Notes: a model not told the origin generated them from the sequence alone. Shown: positions 23,617-32,297, counted from the stretch's first letter. The stretch is DNA of 33,752 bases from an uncultured Verrucomicrobiota bacterium (GCA_946482165.1 CAMLQS010000013.1:1-33752), one strand, 5' to 3'. Program-made: numbers and translations.

Positions 23617-24109
23617 GTCTGATCCCGGGGCTGTAAGCCGGATTATGTCCCCCGGCGTCTTGCGACACCGGATCGACGCTCATTTTTCTCCACGCCCGCC
23701 TCGCGACGAACGGGTTCCTCGGTGCCGCGCGTGCGGTTGCCCGACGCGCGCGACCTCTGGAATGCGGCATACCCGCGACTAATGGACGAGCCGCCCAGTC
23801 GCCTATTTTGCCTTGCACCGGACGGGGTTTACCCTGCCGCCGACCTCGCGGTCGGCGCGGTGGGCTCTTACCCCACCTTTTCACCCTTACCCATGAGTTT
23901 CCTCTCAGGCGGTATATTCTCTGTGGCACTGTCCGTCGACGCGCCTTGACGCGCGCCGCCTGAACTTGGCGCTCGCGCGCCTTGTCCAGCGTCCTGCCCT
24001 GCGGTGTCCGGACTTTCCTCTCCGACCGAGTCTCTGCCTGGCGCCGCGTTTCCGTGGCGCCGTGGGATGCGAAAGAACATCGGAGCGAGCATCCGCCCCG
24101 GGATCAGGC
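23617..24109 (-). ncRNA. rnpB: RNase P RNA (bacterial type A)
   Basis: The catalytic RNA that trims tRNA 5' ends. On the minus strand, GAGGAAAGTCCGGAC (plus 24006-24020) is the universal first conserved region. Further hallmarks are CACAGAGAATATACCGCC (within 23909-23930), GGTGGGGTAAGAGCCCACC near 23860-23880 with GGTAAGGGTGAAAAGG beside it, and ATAATCCGGCTTACAG at 23631-23647 before the 3' end. Helix P1 closes it: CTGATCCCGGGGC at the 5' end (plus 24095-24107) pairs perfectly over 13 bases with GCCCCGGGATCAG at the 3' end (plus 23619-23631). About 490 nt is somewhat longer than the usual 350-420, with extra hairpins between P1 and the first conserved block. Open frames drawn across it are shadows. 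Confidence 0.95.
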
Positions 24110-24157
24110 CACCACCCAATCGCCCCGCGCACCGCCGCACAACCGCCAATTCCAAAG

Positions 24158-24182
24158 TGGCACGAGCTTCCAGCTCGTGTGT
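24158..24182. repeat. REP-like palindrome
   Basis: CACGAGCT-TCC-AGCTCGTG (24161-24179) is a perfect 8-base inverted repeat with a 3-base loop between rnpB and the zinc-ribbon gene, which ends at 24217. It could end transcription of that gene or be a dispersed palindromic repeat; only one copy was noticed in the window. Confidence 0.4.
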
Positions 24183-24216
24183 GCCGGTCCGGCGTCTCGC
24201 CCGCTACATCCCCGAC

Positions 24217-24960
24217 TCAATTCGTGTCCCAATACAGCACGCGTCCGCACTGGTCGCAGATGCCGAGTTTGAGCGGATCGGCGCTGCGCGAGCCCGACTC
24301 GGCCTCGCTGGAAACCTTGAGATGGCACCCGCCGCACTTGCCTCCGCGCAGCGGCACCACCGCCGGCCAATGTCTCACGGCCACGCGGTCGTAGACGCGC
24401 AACGGAATCTCCGGCACGCCCGTCCGCGCCGCCGCGATCGCGGCCTTCGCCTCGACCAGCTCGGCGGCCAGATTCTTTTCGCGATCGGCCAGCGTCGCGA
24501 TGCGCGCCTCGTGCTGGGAAATGTTGCCCTTCAGCTTGGCCTCGGCGGCGGCGAAGCGCTTCTTCGCCTCGTCGATTTGAAACATGATGCCGAGCTCCTG
24601 CTCTTCGAGCGCGCCGATCGCCGTGGACATCGTTTCGATTTCCTTCCCCAGCGCCTGATACTCGTCGTTTTTCTTCACCGAGAGCTGCTGCGTGCGATAC
24701 TTGGCGAGCTTCGTTTCCGCCGAACCGATCTCGGTTTCGAGGAGCTTTTTCTTCGTCTCCAGCTCGCGGAGCTCGTTTTTCGCCGCCTCGATCGCCGCCT
24801 TTTCGCCGGCGATCTCCTTCTCCACCCGCGCCCGGTCCCCGGGAACCGCAGCGAGCTGCTGCTCGAGCTGGCGACGACGGGCGTCGCGATCCTGCACCAC
24901 GAGCAACTGGGTCAAAACAGCATGCGGCATGAACATCTGCATGCCCGCCCGCGCCCCCAT
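24217..24960 (-). CDS. CdsZ (CT398)-like coiled-coil zinc-ribbon protein
   Basis: A 247-residue protein of the CdsZ/CT398/HP0958-like group. Residues 15-185 form a long antiparallel coiled-coil hairpin, rich in Leu/Glu/Lys/Ala heptads (ELETKKKLLETEIGSAETKL, VKKNDEYQALGKEIETM). The C-terminal C4 zinc ribbon has GKCGGCHLKV and GICDQCGRVLYW. Family members link to RNA polymerase sigma factors or flagellar/secretion chaperones in some bacteria; a nucleic-acid-binding role is possible here. Upstream ATGs at residues 7, 9 and 11 could be the true start (the last is MPHAVLTQLLVVQDRD). It is monocistronic, with the Rrf2 gene further upstream on the same strand. Confidence 0.85.
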   Translation of the reverse strand: MGARAGMQMFMPHAVLTQLLVVQDRDARRRQLEQQLAAVPGDRARVEKEIAGEKAAIEAAKNELRELETKKKLLETEIGSAETKLAKYRTQQLSVKKNDEYQALGKEIETMSTAIGALEEQELGIMFQIDEAKKRFAAAEAKLKGNISQHEARIATLADREKNLAAELVEAKAAIAAARTGVPEIPLRVYDRVAVRHWPAVVPLRGGKCGGCHLKVSSEAESGSRSADPLKLGICDQCGRVLYWDTN

Positions 24961-25063
24961 TTCAACGTCCGATTACCCGCCACCCCACATCACTCACCCG
25001 CGACCCATATCACCGCGACCCGCGCCGATGCCCGGGCATTGGTCATTCATCCGAGCGCCGCGC

Positions 25064-25477
25064 TCAGATGTAATACATCTCGCCGCCCGACTTCGCCGCC
25101 AGCTTCTCCAAAGTGATCTCGCGGCACTTCGCCTCCAACACGCCGCGCACCTCGCGCCAGGCCTGCGCCACGCGCTTTCCCGACTGACCCTCGATGGCCG
25201 AACCGAGCTCCAACACGTCGCCCTCGATCAACGACACGATGTCGAAAAGCGTGATCTCCGCAGGGGGACGGGCCAGCGCGTAACCGCCCTGCTTGCCGCG
25301 GCGGCTCGTCACCAGACCGCCGTTGCGCAGCTCGCCAAGGATTTGGACAAGGTAGGTCGCGGGCACCGCCTCGATCGTCGCCAGCTCCTCGATGTGCGCG
25401 AGTTCCTCACGTCCGCGCTGACGCGCGAGCTGAACAAGCACACGACATGCGTAATCGACTTTGACAGAGAGTTTCAC
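25064..25477 (-). CDS. Rrf2-family transcriptional regulator
   Basis: A 137-residue winged-helix regulator. The N-terminus MKLSVKVDYACRVLVQLARQ and the recognition region VPATYLVQILGELRNGGLVTS with SRRGKQGGYALARPP are family hallmarks (the conserved RGxxGGYxLxRP wing). Residues 80-137 form the dimer helix. The three-cysteine iron-sulfur cluster site of IscR/NsrR is absent (one Cys, in LEAKCREI), so it likely senses something other than an Fe-S cluster, as in CymR-type members. The start is GTG. No Fe-S or cysteine genes are adjacent, so its targets are unknown. Confidence 0.9.
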   Translation of the reverse strand: MKLSVKVDYACRVLVQLARQRGREELAHIEELATIEAVPATYLVQILGELRNGGLVTSRRGKQGGYALARPPAEITLFDIVSLIEGDVLELGSAIEGQSGKRVAQAWREVRGVLEAKCREITLEKLAAKSGGEMYYI

Positions 25478-25559
25478 GGAAGGGCGGGGCGGTAAGGCGC
25501 CGCACCGTGGCGCCCCTCCCGCCCCTCCGCAAGCCCGCGCGTGGTTACGCTCAATGTCG

Positions 25560-28500
25560 CTACTCCACCACGATCAGAAGTTCCGGTGCATTCGCCGCCG
25601 ACACGTCCGCAACAGGAAACTCCATCCCGCGCGAAGCCGCATGACCGGCGACCATGAATCGCAATCGTCCCGGCGGCAGATTCGTAAACCGAAACCGCCC
25701 CTCCGCATCCGTCTTCTCCTCGGCATGCGCCGCAGGGAGCCGCTCGCCCGCTTCGTTTTCCCAATCCGCGAAAAACGCCAAAGGCCGAACCCCCGAGACC
25801 GCGCCGCCATCCGCCCGCGCCACTCGCCCCGTCAACCGCAGCCCGGGCTTCACCGTCAGCACCCACGGTTCCGGCTCGTTTCCGGTGAACTTCGTCCGCA
25901 CCGGTTGCCAATCCCGATCAAACGTCACGTGCAGATCGCAGGCCACCCCGTCCAAACGCCGCAGCCCTTCGATGCGAAACATCCCTTCGTCGTTCGTGCG
26001 GAAACTCGCCAAGTCCCAATTCTCGGAACCGGGATCTCGCCGGCCTACGCTCAGCCTGGTCCCCGCGACCGGCCCGTCCCCCGGCCCCGCCACACGCACG
26101 ACGACCTCCTTCGCCGGATAGAACCGCAGCGCCACGTCCGCGACAGGCTTGGCCGCGGTCAACGTGATGGGCTCGGACTGCACCCGCCGTCCTCCATGAG
26201 TCGCGATAACCCGACGGCTACCGCCGAGGGACACCGATCCGAAGACGCCCTTGAAACTGCGCGCAAATTCATCGCGGTTCTCCAAACTCCGCACCGTCGA
26301 CAAGGCGTCCGCCTCCGTCAGCACGACGCGGGCCCCGATCAAGGGAGTTCCATACTCGTCTCGCACCTCCACCCGGATCGCCCCCGCGGGCGAGAGCTTG
26401 ATCGCCCGTCGCTGCACTCCGGCGCCCGCCTCGACCAAGAAGTCCTGCGCCTCCGCGATGTAACCCGGAATCTCCGTCTGCGACCGGACGCGCACACGCG
26501 TGCCCGGCGCCAAACCCGGGAGCTCGATCCGTCCGCCCTTCACCCTGTGGAACCGGTGGGAGACGACATTTCCGTCCTGATGGTCGCCGGTTCCCGGCGG
26601 CTCGATCGCAACCAGAAGGTTCCCATCGGGCACGGCGCCGCCGTCCGTCGCGGCGAGGTCGAGAACGACCCCGCGCCCGTGCAAGGCCCTCGCTTTGCCG
26701 GCCTCTCGCCAGTCGTCGGCCAACCACAACCATTCCTCGTCCATCACCAACTCCACATCGTCGCGATCTTTCTCCAGATTCACCTTCGCCCGGCTTCTCA
26801 CCACGGGGATGCCCAGCACGAGTTCCCCTTCGGGCAGGTTGGAGAACGCGAACGCATATCCGTCGCGATCCCACTCCGGCAGCAACGACTCCAACGTGAC
26901 GAGCACCGTCTCACCACTCTCGTGCCTGACCGCCCGCTGCACCCGCACGCACCGCTTGAACATCGGCTCCTCCGTCGCCCGCTCCAGGCGAACACGCCCG
27001 CTCAAACGCAAGCCGCCCTTCTTCAACGCCACGTCCAACACATCTCCCGAACGCGCCAGCAGCGCCTCGCTCACATAGCCGTCCCGATTGAACACATGCC
27101 CGTGAACCTCGTCGTCCTCCCACCCCGGCATCACGAAGCGGCCGTCCACATCGGTTCGCCAAAGCGAGGGCGGAAGGGGAAAATAGATAGCCGAATCCCA
27201 CGGCTCGCGTAGCGAGATCGCCACGCCCGCGATCGGCTTTCCGTCCTCCGCGTCCACCACCCGCCCCGTGATCGTCCGATTCTTTGGCAAGACCCACTCC
27301 ACCAGCTCCGCGCCGGGATGTCCTCGCCACGCGCGCCGAGCCGTCCGGCGCCCCACCGCCGTCGCTTCGAGTTCGTAAACAAACTCCGGGGCCACGTGCG
27401 GCAAAATCACGAGCCCGTCCGCGCTCGTGCGCAAAATCGCCTGCCGGTGTTCCAACCCGTGGTATTCGGTCCTGATTCGCACCGACACCGGCACATCGGC
27501 AAGCGGCGCGCCCGCCTCGTCTCGAACACGCAGCGTCAACGGTCGCCCCTTCCGTAAGGTCAGCGCCGGCATGACCAGCTCGCCTTCGCCTTCCACCGGC
27601 TCCCGCTCATACGCCACCGCGGGCGCCCAGCCCTCGGGCACCGCCAGAACCGACGCCAGGCCCAAGGGAACCTTGAGGCTCGCCCTGCCGTTCACCCACT
27701 CGAAACCCATGCTTGAAACGCCTCTTCCATTCGCGGCCAGATAAACACCCGGCACCCGCTCCGGCACCGAAGTTCCATCCTCCGTGCGCAGCTCGCTCAC
27801 GAGAGTGACGGCCCGCTCCGGGTAGACCGGCTTCGACCAAGATCCGCCACGCGGACGCCCCGCCTCCATCGCCTCCTTCACCACCTTTGTTCGCTCCTGC
27901 GGCGACATCACTTGCGCCACGATTACCGGCGAAGCCGCGAACAACGCCGCATACGCCATCAGCGCGCCGATCACCAGCCACCCTCCCGGAGCCCAGTTCA
28001 CGCGACTCGTCGCCGGCCGCCCCAGCAAACGCCCGATCCGCGCACGCAGATCGCCCGGCTCATGCCCGTCCGCCGCCAACACGCGGCTCCCCGCGGTCGG
28101 AGTCGAGGGCAAGGCCCCCGCCAGCGTCGCCAACGCTCGCGCATAGCCGAGCGAATCGCGCGTCCATTCCACCGCCAGATCGTCGCAGGCCCGCTCCCGC
28201 TCGCGCCGGATGTGCGAATTGAACGCATGCACCGCCGGATGAAAAAAGAACACCGCCTCCGCCACGCTCTGCAGCACGTTCAGCCAAAAATCCCGCCGCA
28301 CCAGATGCGCCAGCTCGTGCGCCAGCACCGCCTCCACCTGCGCCGCCGGCAAGCCTGCCACAAAACCGGCGGGCAACAAAATTACCGGCGCCCAGCCACC
28401 GAGCACCTGCGGCACCCGCGCCAGACTCGTCTCGCCGATCCGCGGCAACCCGAGCCCCGGGGCGCAGCGCGCGCACAAGGCCGCGAAACGATCCCTCCAC

Positions 28501-29009
28501 TCCGGCGAAAGTTCCACCAGCGGCACGCGCCGCAGCCGCCGCAGCGCCGCCCACTGCCGCGCATGACGCCCAAGCCCGAGCGCCACTCCCGCCGCCCACG
28601 CGCCCACCAGCCACGGCATCGCCGACCGCACGCGCTCCCGCCATCCTCGTTCATTGGAGGGCGGCGCTCCGTCGCCGCCGAGGCCGCGCACTTCCGCGCC
28701 CCCCATCATGCCGTCCGTCACCCGCGTCTCCGTCGCCAGTCCGGGCACGCTCTCCGATGAAATCTTCGCCACCGCCCCGACGCGCGTATCCGCCATCGCT
28801 CCCGCCTCCCGCCCCAACCATCCATAAGTCCCCGCAACCGACAGAACGAACAACAGCAACGCCCCGCCCGCCAGCCGCCCGCGCGCGCGCGGCGAGGTCA
28901 ACCCCGGCCATGCGAGCGCCGCCTCGAGCAACAGCCACAACGCCGCCCCCTGCCACAGCGAGTGAAGCAGCGCCCACCCCAAGTCCTCGATCTGCGCGTG
29001 CGCGTTCAT
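25560..29009 (-). CDS. BlaR1-like M56 metallopeptidase with beta-sandwich repeats
   Basis: A 1149-residue membrane sensor-protease. The N-terminal 280 residues match M56/BlaR1: hydrophobic segments at about 13-33, 46-64, 131-147, and the zinc motif HELAH (231-235) with downstream RRERERACDD. BlaR1 normally ends in a penicillin-binding sensor. Here the region after a further membrane helix near 345-365 holds about 780 residues of carboxypeptidase-regulatory-like beta domains, with repeated patterns such as ITGRVVDAEDGKPIAGVAIS, LRLSGRV and LRLTGRVARADGGAVSGV. It would detect an envelope signal and cut the paired BlaI-type repressor. The start overlaps the repressor stop by 4 bases, and GAGGGGGG upstream is a likely ribosome site. 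Beta-lactam sensing is therefore not supported. Confidence 0.88.
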   Translation of the reverse strand: MNAHAQIEDLGWALLHSLWQGAALWLLLEAALAWPGLTSPRARGRLAGGALLLFVLSVAGTYGWLGREAGAMADTRVGAVAKISSESVPGLATETRVTDGMMGGAEVRGLGGDGAPPSNERGWRERVRSAMPWLVGAWAAGVALGLGRHARQWAALRRLRRVPLVELSPEWRDRFAALCARCAPGLGLPRIGETSLARVPQVLGGWAPVILLPAGFVAGLPAAQVEAVLAHELAHLVRRDFWLNVLQSVAEAVFFFHPAVHAFNSHIRRERERACDDLAVEWTRDSLGYARALATLAGALPSTPTAGSRVLAADGHEPGDLRARIGRLLGRPATSRVNWAPGGWLVIGALMAYAALFAASPVIVAQVMSPQERTKVVKEAMEAGRPRGGSWSKPVYPERAVTLVSELRTEDGTSVPERVPGVYLAANGRGVSSMGFEWVNGRASLKVPLGLASVLAVPEGWAPAVAYEREPVEGEGELVMPALTLRKGRPLTLRVRDEAGAPLADVPVSVRIRTEYHGLEHRQAILRTSADGLVILPHVAPEFVYELEATAVGRRTARRAWRGHPGAELVEWVLPKNRTITGRVVDAEDGKPIAGVAISLREPWDSAIYFPLPPSLWRTDVDGRFVMPGWEDDEVHGHVFNRDGYVSEALLARSGDVLDVALKKGGLRLSGRVRLERATEEPMFKRCVRVQRAVRHESGETVLVTLESLLPEWDRDGYAFAFSNLPEGELVLGIPVVRSRAKVNLEKDRDDVELVMDEEWLWLADDWREAGKARALHGRGVVLDLAATDGGAVPDGNLLVAIEPPGTGDHQDGNVVSHRFHRVKGGRIELPGLAPGTRVRVRSQTEIPGYIAEAQDFLVEAGAGVQRRAIKLSPAGAIRVEVRDEYGTPLIGARVVLTEADALSTVRSLENRDEFARSFKGVFGSVSLGGSRRVIATHGGRRVQSEPITLTAAKPVADVALRFYPAKEVVVRVAGPGDGPVAGTRLSVGRRDPGSENWDLASFRTNDEGMFRIEGLRRLDGVACDLHVTFDRDWQPVRTKFTGNEPEPWVLTVKPGLRLTGRVARADGGAVSGVRPLAFFADWENEAGERLPAAHAEEKTDAEGRFRFTNLPPGRLRFMVAGHAASRGMEFPVADVSAANAPELLIVVE

Positions 29010-29410
29010 CGTTTGCCCCCCTCGCCCGTGCGTTTCCCGGCCTCCGCCTCCTCGATCAGTTCACGGATCGCCCGCAGCTCCTCCGTCGGCAGCGCCTCCT
29101 CGCGCAACGCGTGCAACACCAGATCGCGCGTCGAGCCGCCGAAAGCCTGCTCCGCCAGCGAACGCAACAAGCCGCGCTTCGTGTCCGCCTCGGCGATCGC
29201 CGCCGAGTAGACGTGCGTCACCTCGCGCGCGTCGCGCTTCACCAGCCGTTTCTCGAACATGATCTGGAGAAACTTCAGCACGGTGGTGTAGCCGGACTTC
29301 TGTCCGAGCTCGTTCCACACTTCGCGAACGGTCGAGGGACCGCGCCGCCACAAGACATTCAAGATCGACAACTCCGCGTCGGTCGGCGCGGGGACTTTTT
29401 TCGGGGCCAT
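29006..29410 (-). CDS. BlaI/MecI/CopY-family repressor
   Basis: A 134-residue winged-helix repressor. It has the family N-terminus PAPTDAELSILNVLWRRGPS, then STVREVWNELGQKSGYTTVL and KFLQIMFEKRLVKRDA. VTHVYSAAI is the conserved strand at which BlaR1-type proteases usually cut nearby. A C-terminal dimer helix follows (about 95-134). I chose ATG 29410; a TTG/ATG at 29431 would place the start inside the promoter. It is transcribed first, with the M56 gene overlapping by 4 bases, and is likely autoregulated by the operator in the entry below. Confidence 0.92.
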   Translation of the reverse strand: MAPKKVPAPTDAELSILNVLWRRGPSTVREVWNELGQKSGYTTVLKFLQIMFEKRLVKRDAREVTHVYSAAIAEADTKRGLLRSLAEQAFGGSTRDLVLHALREEALPTEELRAIRELIEEAEAGKRTGEGGKR

Positions 29411-29417
29411 GCGCCAA

Positions 29418-29460
29418 AACCTACGATACATTTCGTATCAGTCAACGAAAGACTTCGTAG
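29418..29460 (-). promoter_or_regulatory. Promoter and operator of the blaI-like/M56 operon
   Basis: On the minus strand TTGACT (plus 29440-29445) and TAGGTT (29418-29423) are a -35/-10 pair with a 16-base spacer. The spacer contains the inverted repeat TACGA-N6-TCGTA (29422-29437), and CTACGA/TCGTAG arms recur at 29421-29426 and 29455-29460. Repeats of this form are typical BlaI-type operators, so the repressor would block its own promoter. The predicted transcript starts about one base before the ATG, so the mRNA would be nearly leaderless. Confidence 0.6.
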
Positions 29461-29687
29461 GCATGCGCGCCCCCCGATCCCCTTTCACGTCGCCCTCACG
29501 AAGGTCACGCCCGCGTCTCCTTTCGGTTACGTCGTCGCCGCCATTTTTCCGCCGTGTCGCTTGCGCCACGCCGCCGCCGCTTACGGCACCGAAGCTTTGC
29601 AATGCCCGCCTTGCGCCCCCCCTCGGCGATTCCGCTGGGTGAAGCGCGACCCGTTTTAGCGACCACCAACCGATCACCTCCGCGCCC

Positions 29688-32228
29688 ATGCAAACCAGCC
29701 TCCGCACCCTCGGCCTCGCCGCCGTCTCCCTCGCCGGCCTCGCCGCCGCCCCCGCCGCCCACGCCTACGACGTCTGGGCCGTCAACACCGCCAACGAGCT
29801 CGTCCGCTACGACAACGCCGCACCCGGCTCCGCGCTCTCCTCGGCCGGCATCACCGGCCTCAGCGATATCAACGCCTGGGTCACCGACATCACCTTCGCC
29901 AACGGCTCCCTCTACGCCGTCGATAACAACGCCAACCTCTACACGATCAACACCGGCACCGGCGCGGCCACCCTCGTCTCCGCCACCTTCGCCCCCGCCG
30001 GCTACGATCTCGGCATCGCCTACGACTCCTTCACCGGCGGTCTCCGCGTCGTCACCGACGACGGCGAAAACTTCTCCGCCACCCTCGGCGGCGTCTTCAC
30101 CGCCGGCTCCGCGGTCTCCGTCGTTTCCGGCTTCGGCGACGTGAATGAGGGCGCCTCCCTCGCCTTCGGCGGCGTCGCCATCGATATCGATTTCGGCACC
30201 GGCTACGCCTTCGACGCCAATCTCGACACCCTTTTCGTCACCAACGACGGACTCTTCGAGGTGTTCTCCACCGTCGGCGCCCTCGGCGGCGACTTCACCG
30301 CCATGGCCTCCTTCGACTTCGTCGATGGCAACACCCTCCTCGCCGCCCTCTCCACCGACGGCGTCAACTCCGGCCTCTACGCGGTGAATCCCGCCACGGG
30401 CCAGGCCGCTCTCGTCGGCAACTTCGGCACCGGCATCCAGGCCATCGCCGTCGATCCGAGCGCCATCCCCGAGCCCTCCAGCTTCGCCGCCCTCGCCGGC
30501 CTCGCCGTCCTCGGCCTCGCCGTCTCCCGCCGCCGGCGCGCCGCGCAAACGCGCCGCCGCCCTTCGTATCCATTCTTCACGACAGCGTTCCCTTTTCCCT
30601 CCCGACCAGACCAATCCACGACCATGCGCAACACCCTCCTCACCCTCGCCGCGTCCGGCCTCTCCGCCGCGACCGCGTTCGCCGGCTTCGTCACCTCCGA
30701 GCCCAGCTACATCAACGCCCCCGTCGGCGGCGACTACGAGTTCACCCCGATCGTCACCGTCGGCGACTACGTCCCGCGCACCGGCGGTTCGCCCGGGGAT
30801 CTTTTCACCCTCACCGGTCTCCCCGACGCGATGGGCATCTACAAGGACCCCGTCACCCAGGAAAACATCCTCTTCGTCGCCCACGAGACCGGCGGCTCCG
30901 GCCTCACCACCCCCTATTTCGGCGGCACCGCGCTGAAGGGCGCCTTTGTCTCCCGCCTCGTGCTCGACTACACCGGCGGCGTCGTCTCCGTGACCTCGGG
31001 CGCGGTCGCCCACGGTGAATTGCTCAACGAAACCACCTTCGTCGCCGCCACCCCGCCCACCTCCGGCGCCGCCTTCACCCGCTTCTGCTCCGGCTCCTTC
31101 GCCGGCCCGGCCCACGGCATGGATCGCCCCATGTTCATCACCAACGAGGAGTCGGCCTCCGGCACCTATGATGCCAACGGCGCCCAGACCGTGGCCATCA
31201 TCGACGGCAAGATGCACATGCTGCCCGACCTCGGTCGCATCGCCCGCGAGACCACGCTCGTCATGCCCCGCCGCGATGCCATCACCGCCATCATCTCCAC
31301 CGAAGACGAAGGCACCCCGTCCTACGTCTATCTCTATGTCGGCCAGAAACAGCGCCGCTCCGCCGACGTGCTCGCCAAAAACGGCCTCGTGAACGGCAAG
31401 ATCTACGTGCTCGCCGGCCGCGCCGCCGACGCCGGCAAGGACGAGTCCTCCTTCACCACCGGCACCGCCCAGATGCAGTGGATCGAGATCCCCGGTGCGG
31501 CCGCCCTCACCTCCGCCCAGCTCGCCACCCAGGCGGGCGCCGTCGGCGGCTTCGGCATGGTTCGCGTCGAAGACACCGAGTTCGATCCCCTCGCCCCCAC
31601 CCGCACCTTGTTCGTCGCCTCCACCGGCGGCAGCGGCGTCAACCGCCTGGGCCGTCTCTACAAGGTGAACTTCAACCCGACCAACCCGGTCGCCAACGCC
31701 ACCATGGATGTCGTCTATAATGCCGACCTCATGGTCACCCCCGGTGGCACCTACTCCGGCGCCCTCGTCGGCGGCACCTACTCCGGTGGCGACATCAACG
31801 TCGGCGTCGATTTCCCCGTCTCGGTGGACAACATCGCCGTCACCGCCGACGTCATCGTCATCCAGGAAGATCGCAACAGCCCCGCCGACGCCGTCTTCGC
31901 CAAATACGCCCGCAACGGCGGCCTCTGGACCCTCGACCGCAACAACGCCTACGCCGCCAAATACCAGGGCGACTTCAACTACGCCTACACCAACACCCGC
32001 GACGGCGTCACCCGCACCGCCGGTCTCTGGGAGTCCTCCGGCGTGATCGACGCGTCCGCGCTGTTCGGCCCCGGCTCGTTCATCATCAACGTCCAGGCCC
32101 ACGGCTCCAGCCCGTCCCATGACCGCAGCAACGTCGCCATCCCCACCGGTGGCACCTACACCAAGGCCCAGGCCAACACCCTCTTCGGCGAGGACGGCCA
32201 GGTGCTCCTCATGAAGCTCAAGCCCTGA
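29688..32228 (+). CDS. PEP-CTERM DUF4394 protein in frame with a PhoX-like exported protein
   Basis: One open frame of 846 codons that reads as two exported proteins. Part 1 (1-312): signal peptide (1-26, ending AAHA), then a DUF4394 repeat-type beta protein (YDVWAVNTANELVRYDNAAP, GNFGTGIQAIAVD) and a PEP-CTERM tail at 260-284 (IPEPSSFAALAGLAVLGLAV then SRRRR). No stop follows: about 28 residues of odd sequence lead to M313. Part 2 (from ATG 30624): a new signal peptide (NTLLTLAASGLSAATAFAG) and a DUF839/PhoX-like domain (FVAHETGGSGLTTPY, AFTRFCSGSFAGPAHGMDRP, MFITNEESASGTYD) of about 534 residues. PhoX proteins are calcium/iron phosphatases, but activity here is unproven. Probably two genes whose intervening stop was lost. 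Confidence 0.85.
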   Translation: MQTSLRTLGLAAVSLAGLAAAPAAHAYDVWAVNTANELVRYDNAAPGSALSSAGITGLSDINAWVTDITFANGSLYAVDNNANLYTINTGTGAATLVSATFAPAGYDLGIAYDSFTGGLRVVTDDGENFSATLGGVFTAGSAVSVVSGFGDVNEGASLAFGGVAIDIDFGTGYAFDANLDTLFVTNDGLFEVFSTVGALGGDFTAMASFDFVDGNTLLAALSTDGVNSGLYAVNPATGQAALVGNFGTGIQAIAVDPSAIPEPSSFAALAGLAVLGLAVSRRRRAAQTRRRPSYPFFTTAFPFPSRPDQSTTMRNTLLTLAASGLSAATAFAGFVTSEPSYINAPVGGDYEFTPIVTVGDYVPRTGGSPGDLFTLTGLPDAMGIYKDPVTQENILFVAHETGGSGLTTPYFGGTALKGAFVSRLVLDYTGGVVSVTSGAVAHGELLNETTFVAATPPTSGAAFTRFCSGSFAGPAHGMDRPMFITNEESASGTYDANGAQTVAIIDGKMHMLPDLGRIARETTLVMPRRDAITAIISTEDEGTPSYVYLYVGQKQRRSADVLAKNGLVNGKIYVLAGRAADAGKDESSFTTGTAQMQWIEIPGAAALTSAQLATQAGAVGGFGMVRVEDTEFDPLAPTRTLFVASTGGSGVNRLGRLYKVNFNPTNPVANATMDVVYNADLMVTPGGTYSGALVGGTYSGGDINVGVDFPVSVDNIAVTADVIVIQEDRNSPADAVFAKYARNGGLWTLDRNNAYAAKYQGDFNYAYTNTRDGVTRTAGLWESSGVIDASALFGPGSFIINVQAHGSSPSHDRSNVAIPTGGTYTKAQANTLFGEDGQVLLMKLKP
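30624..32228 (+). CDS. PhoX/DUF839-like exported protein, internal start of the fused frame
   Basis: The second half of the fused frame, listed separately because it has its own start and signal peptide (residues 1-21). At 534 residues it looks complete. The HGMDRPMFITNEES stretch and the DLGRIARETTLVMPR / YLYVGQKQRRSADVLA region resemble DUF839 proteins (beta-propeller phosphatases). The ATG 30624 follows CCAATCCACGACC, the same Shine-Dalgarno-less style seen upstream of other genes here. Gene-level evidence favours two proteins; the reading frame alone favours one. Confidence 0.6.
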   Translation: MRNTLLTLAASGLSAATAFAGFVTSEPSYINAPVGGDYEFTPIVTVGDYVPRTGGSPGDLFTLTGLPDAMGIYKDPVTQENILFVAHETGGSGLTTPYFGGTALKGAFVSRLVLDYTGGVVSVTSGAVAHGELLNETTFVAATPPTSGAAFTRFCSGSFAGPAHGMDRPMFITNEESASGTYDANGAQTVAIIDGKMHMLPDLGRIARETTLVMPRRDAITAIISTEDEGTPSYVYLYVGQKQRRSADVLAKNGLVNGKIYVLAGRAADAGKDESSFTTGTAQMQWIEIPGAAALTSAQLATQAGAVGGFGMVRVEDTEFDPLAPTRTLFVASTGGSGVNRLGRLYKVNFNPTNPVANATMDVVYNADLMVTPGGTYSGALVGGTYSGGDINVGVDFPVSVDNIAVTADVIVIQEDRNSPADAVFAKYARNGGLWTLDRNNAYAAKYQGDFNYAYTNTRDGVTRTAGLWESSGVIDASALFGPGSFIINVQAHGSSPSHDRSNVAIPTGGTYTKAQANTLFGEDGQVLLMKLKP

Positions 32229-32265
32229 TCGGCGTAAGTCCTCCGCGACTGCCTGATTAGCATTG

Positions 32266-32297
32266 TATCCGGTCGGGCCCTACGGCCCGGCCGGATA
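32266..32297. terminator. Terminator hairpin after the PhoX-like gene
   Basis: TATCCGGTCGGGCC (32266-32279) pairs with GGCCCGGCCGGATA (32284-32297) over 14 bases with one G-T pair and a 4-base loop. It is followed by TTACGTTTT, a weak T-run. It lies 38 bases after the stop and before the HflK-like gene, so it probably ends the upstream transcript. Confidence 0.6.

Noticed and set aside
23600..24130. Several open frames across the rnpB region
   Set aside because: The RNase P RNA landmarks account for this DNA; the frames are Arg-rich and non-conserved in appearance.
25066..25080. Palindrome AGATGTAATACATCT at the Rrf2 stop
   Set aside because: Seven-base arms inside the last codons and stop of the gene; short and likely a chance match.
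29505..32120. Long minus-strand frame opposite the PEP-CTERM/PhoX-like gene
   Set aside because: Gly/Asp/Glu-rich antisense composition with no domains; the plus-strand frame has signal peptides and motifs.
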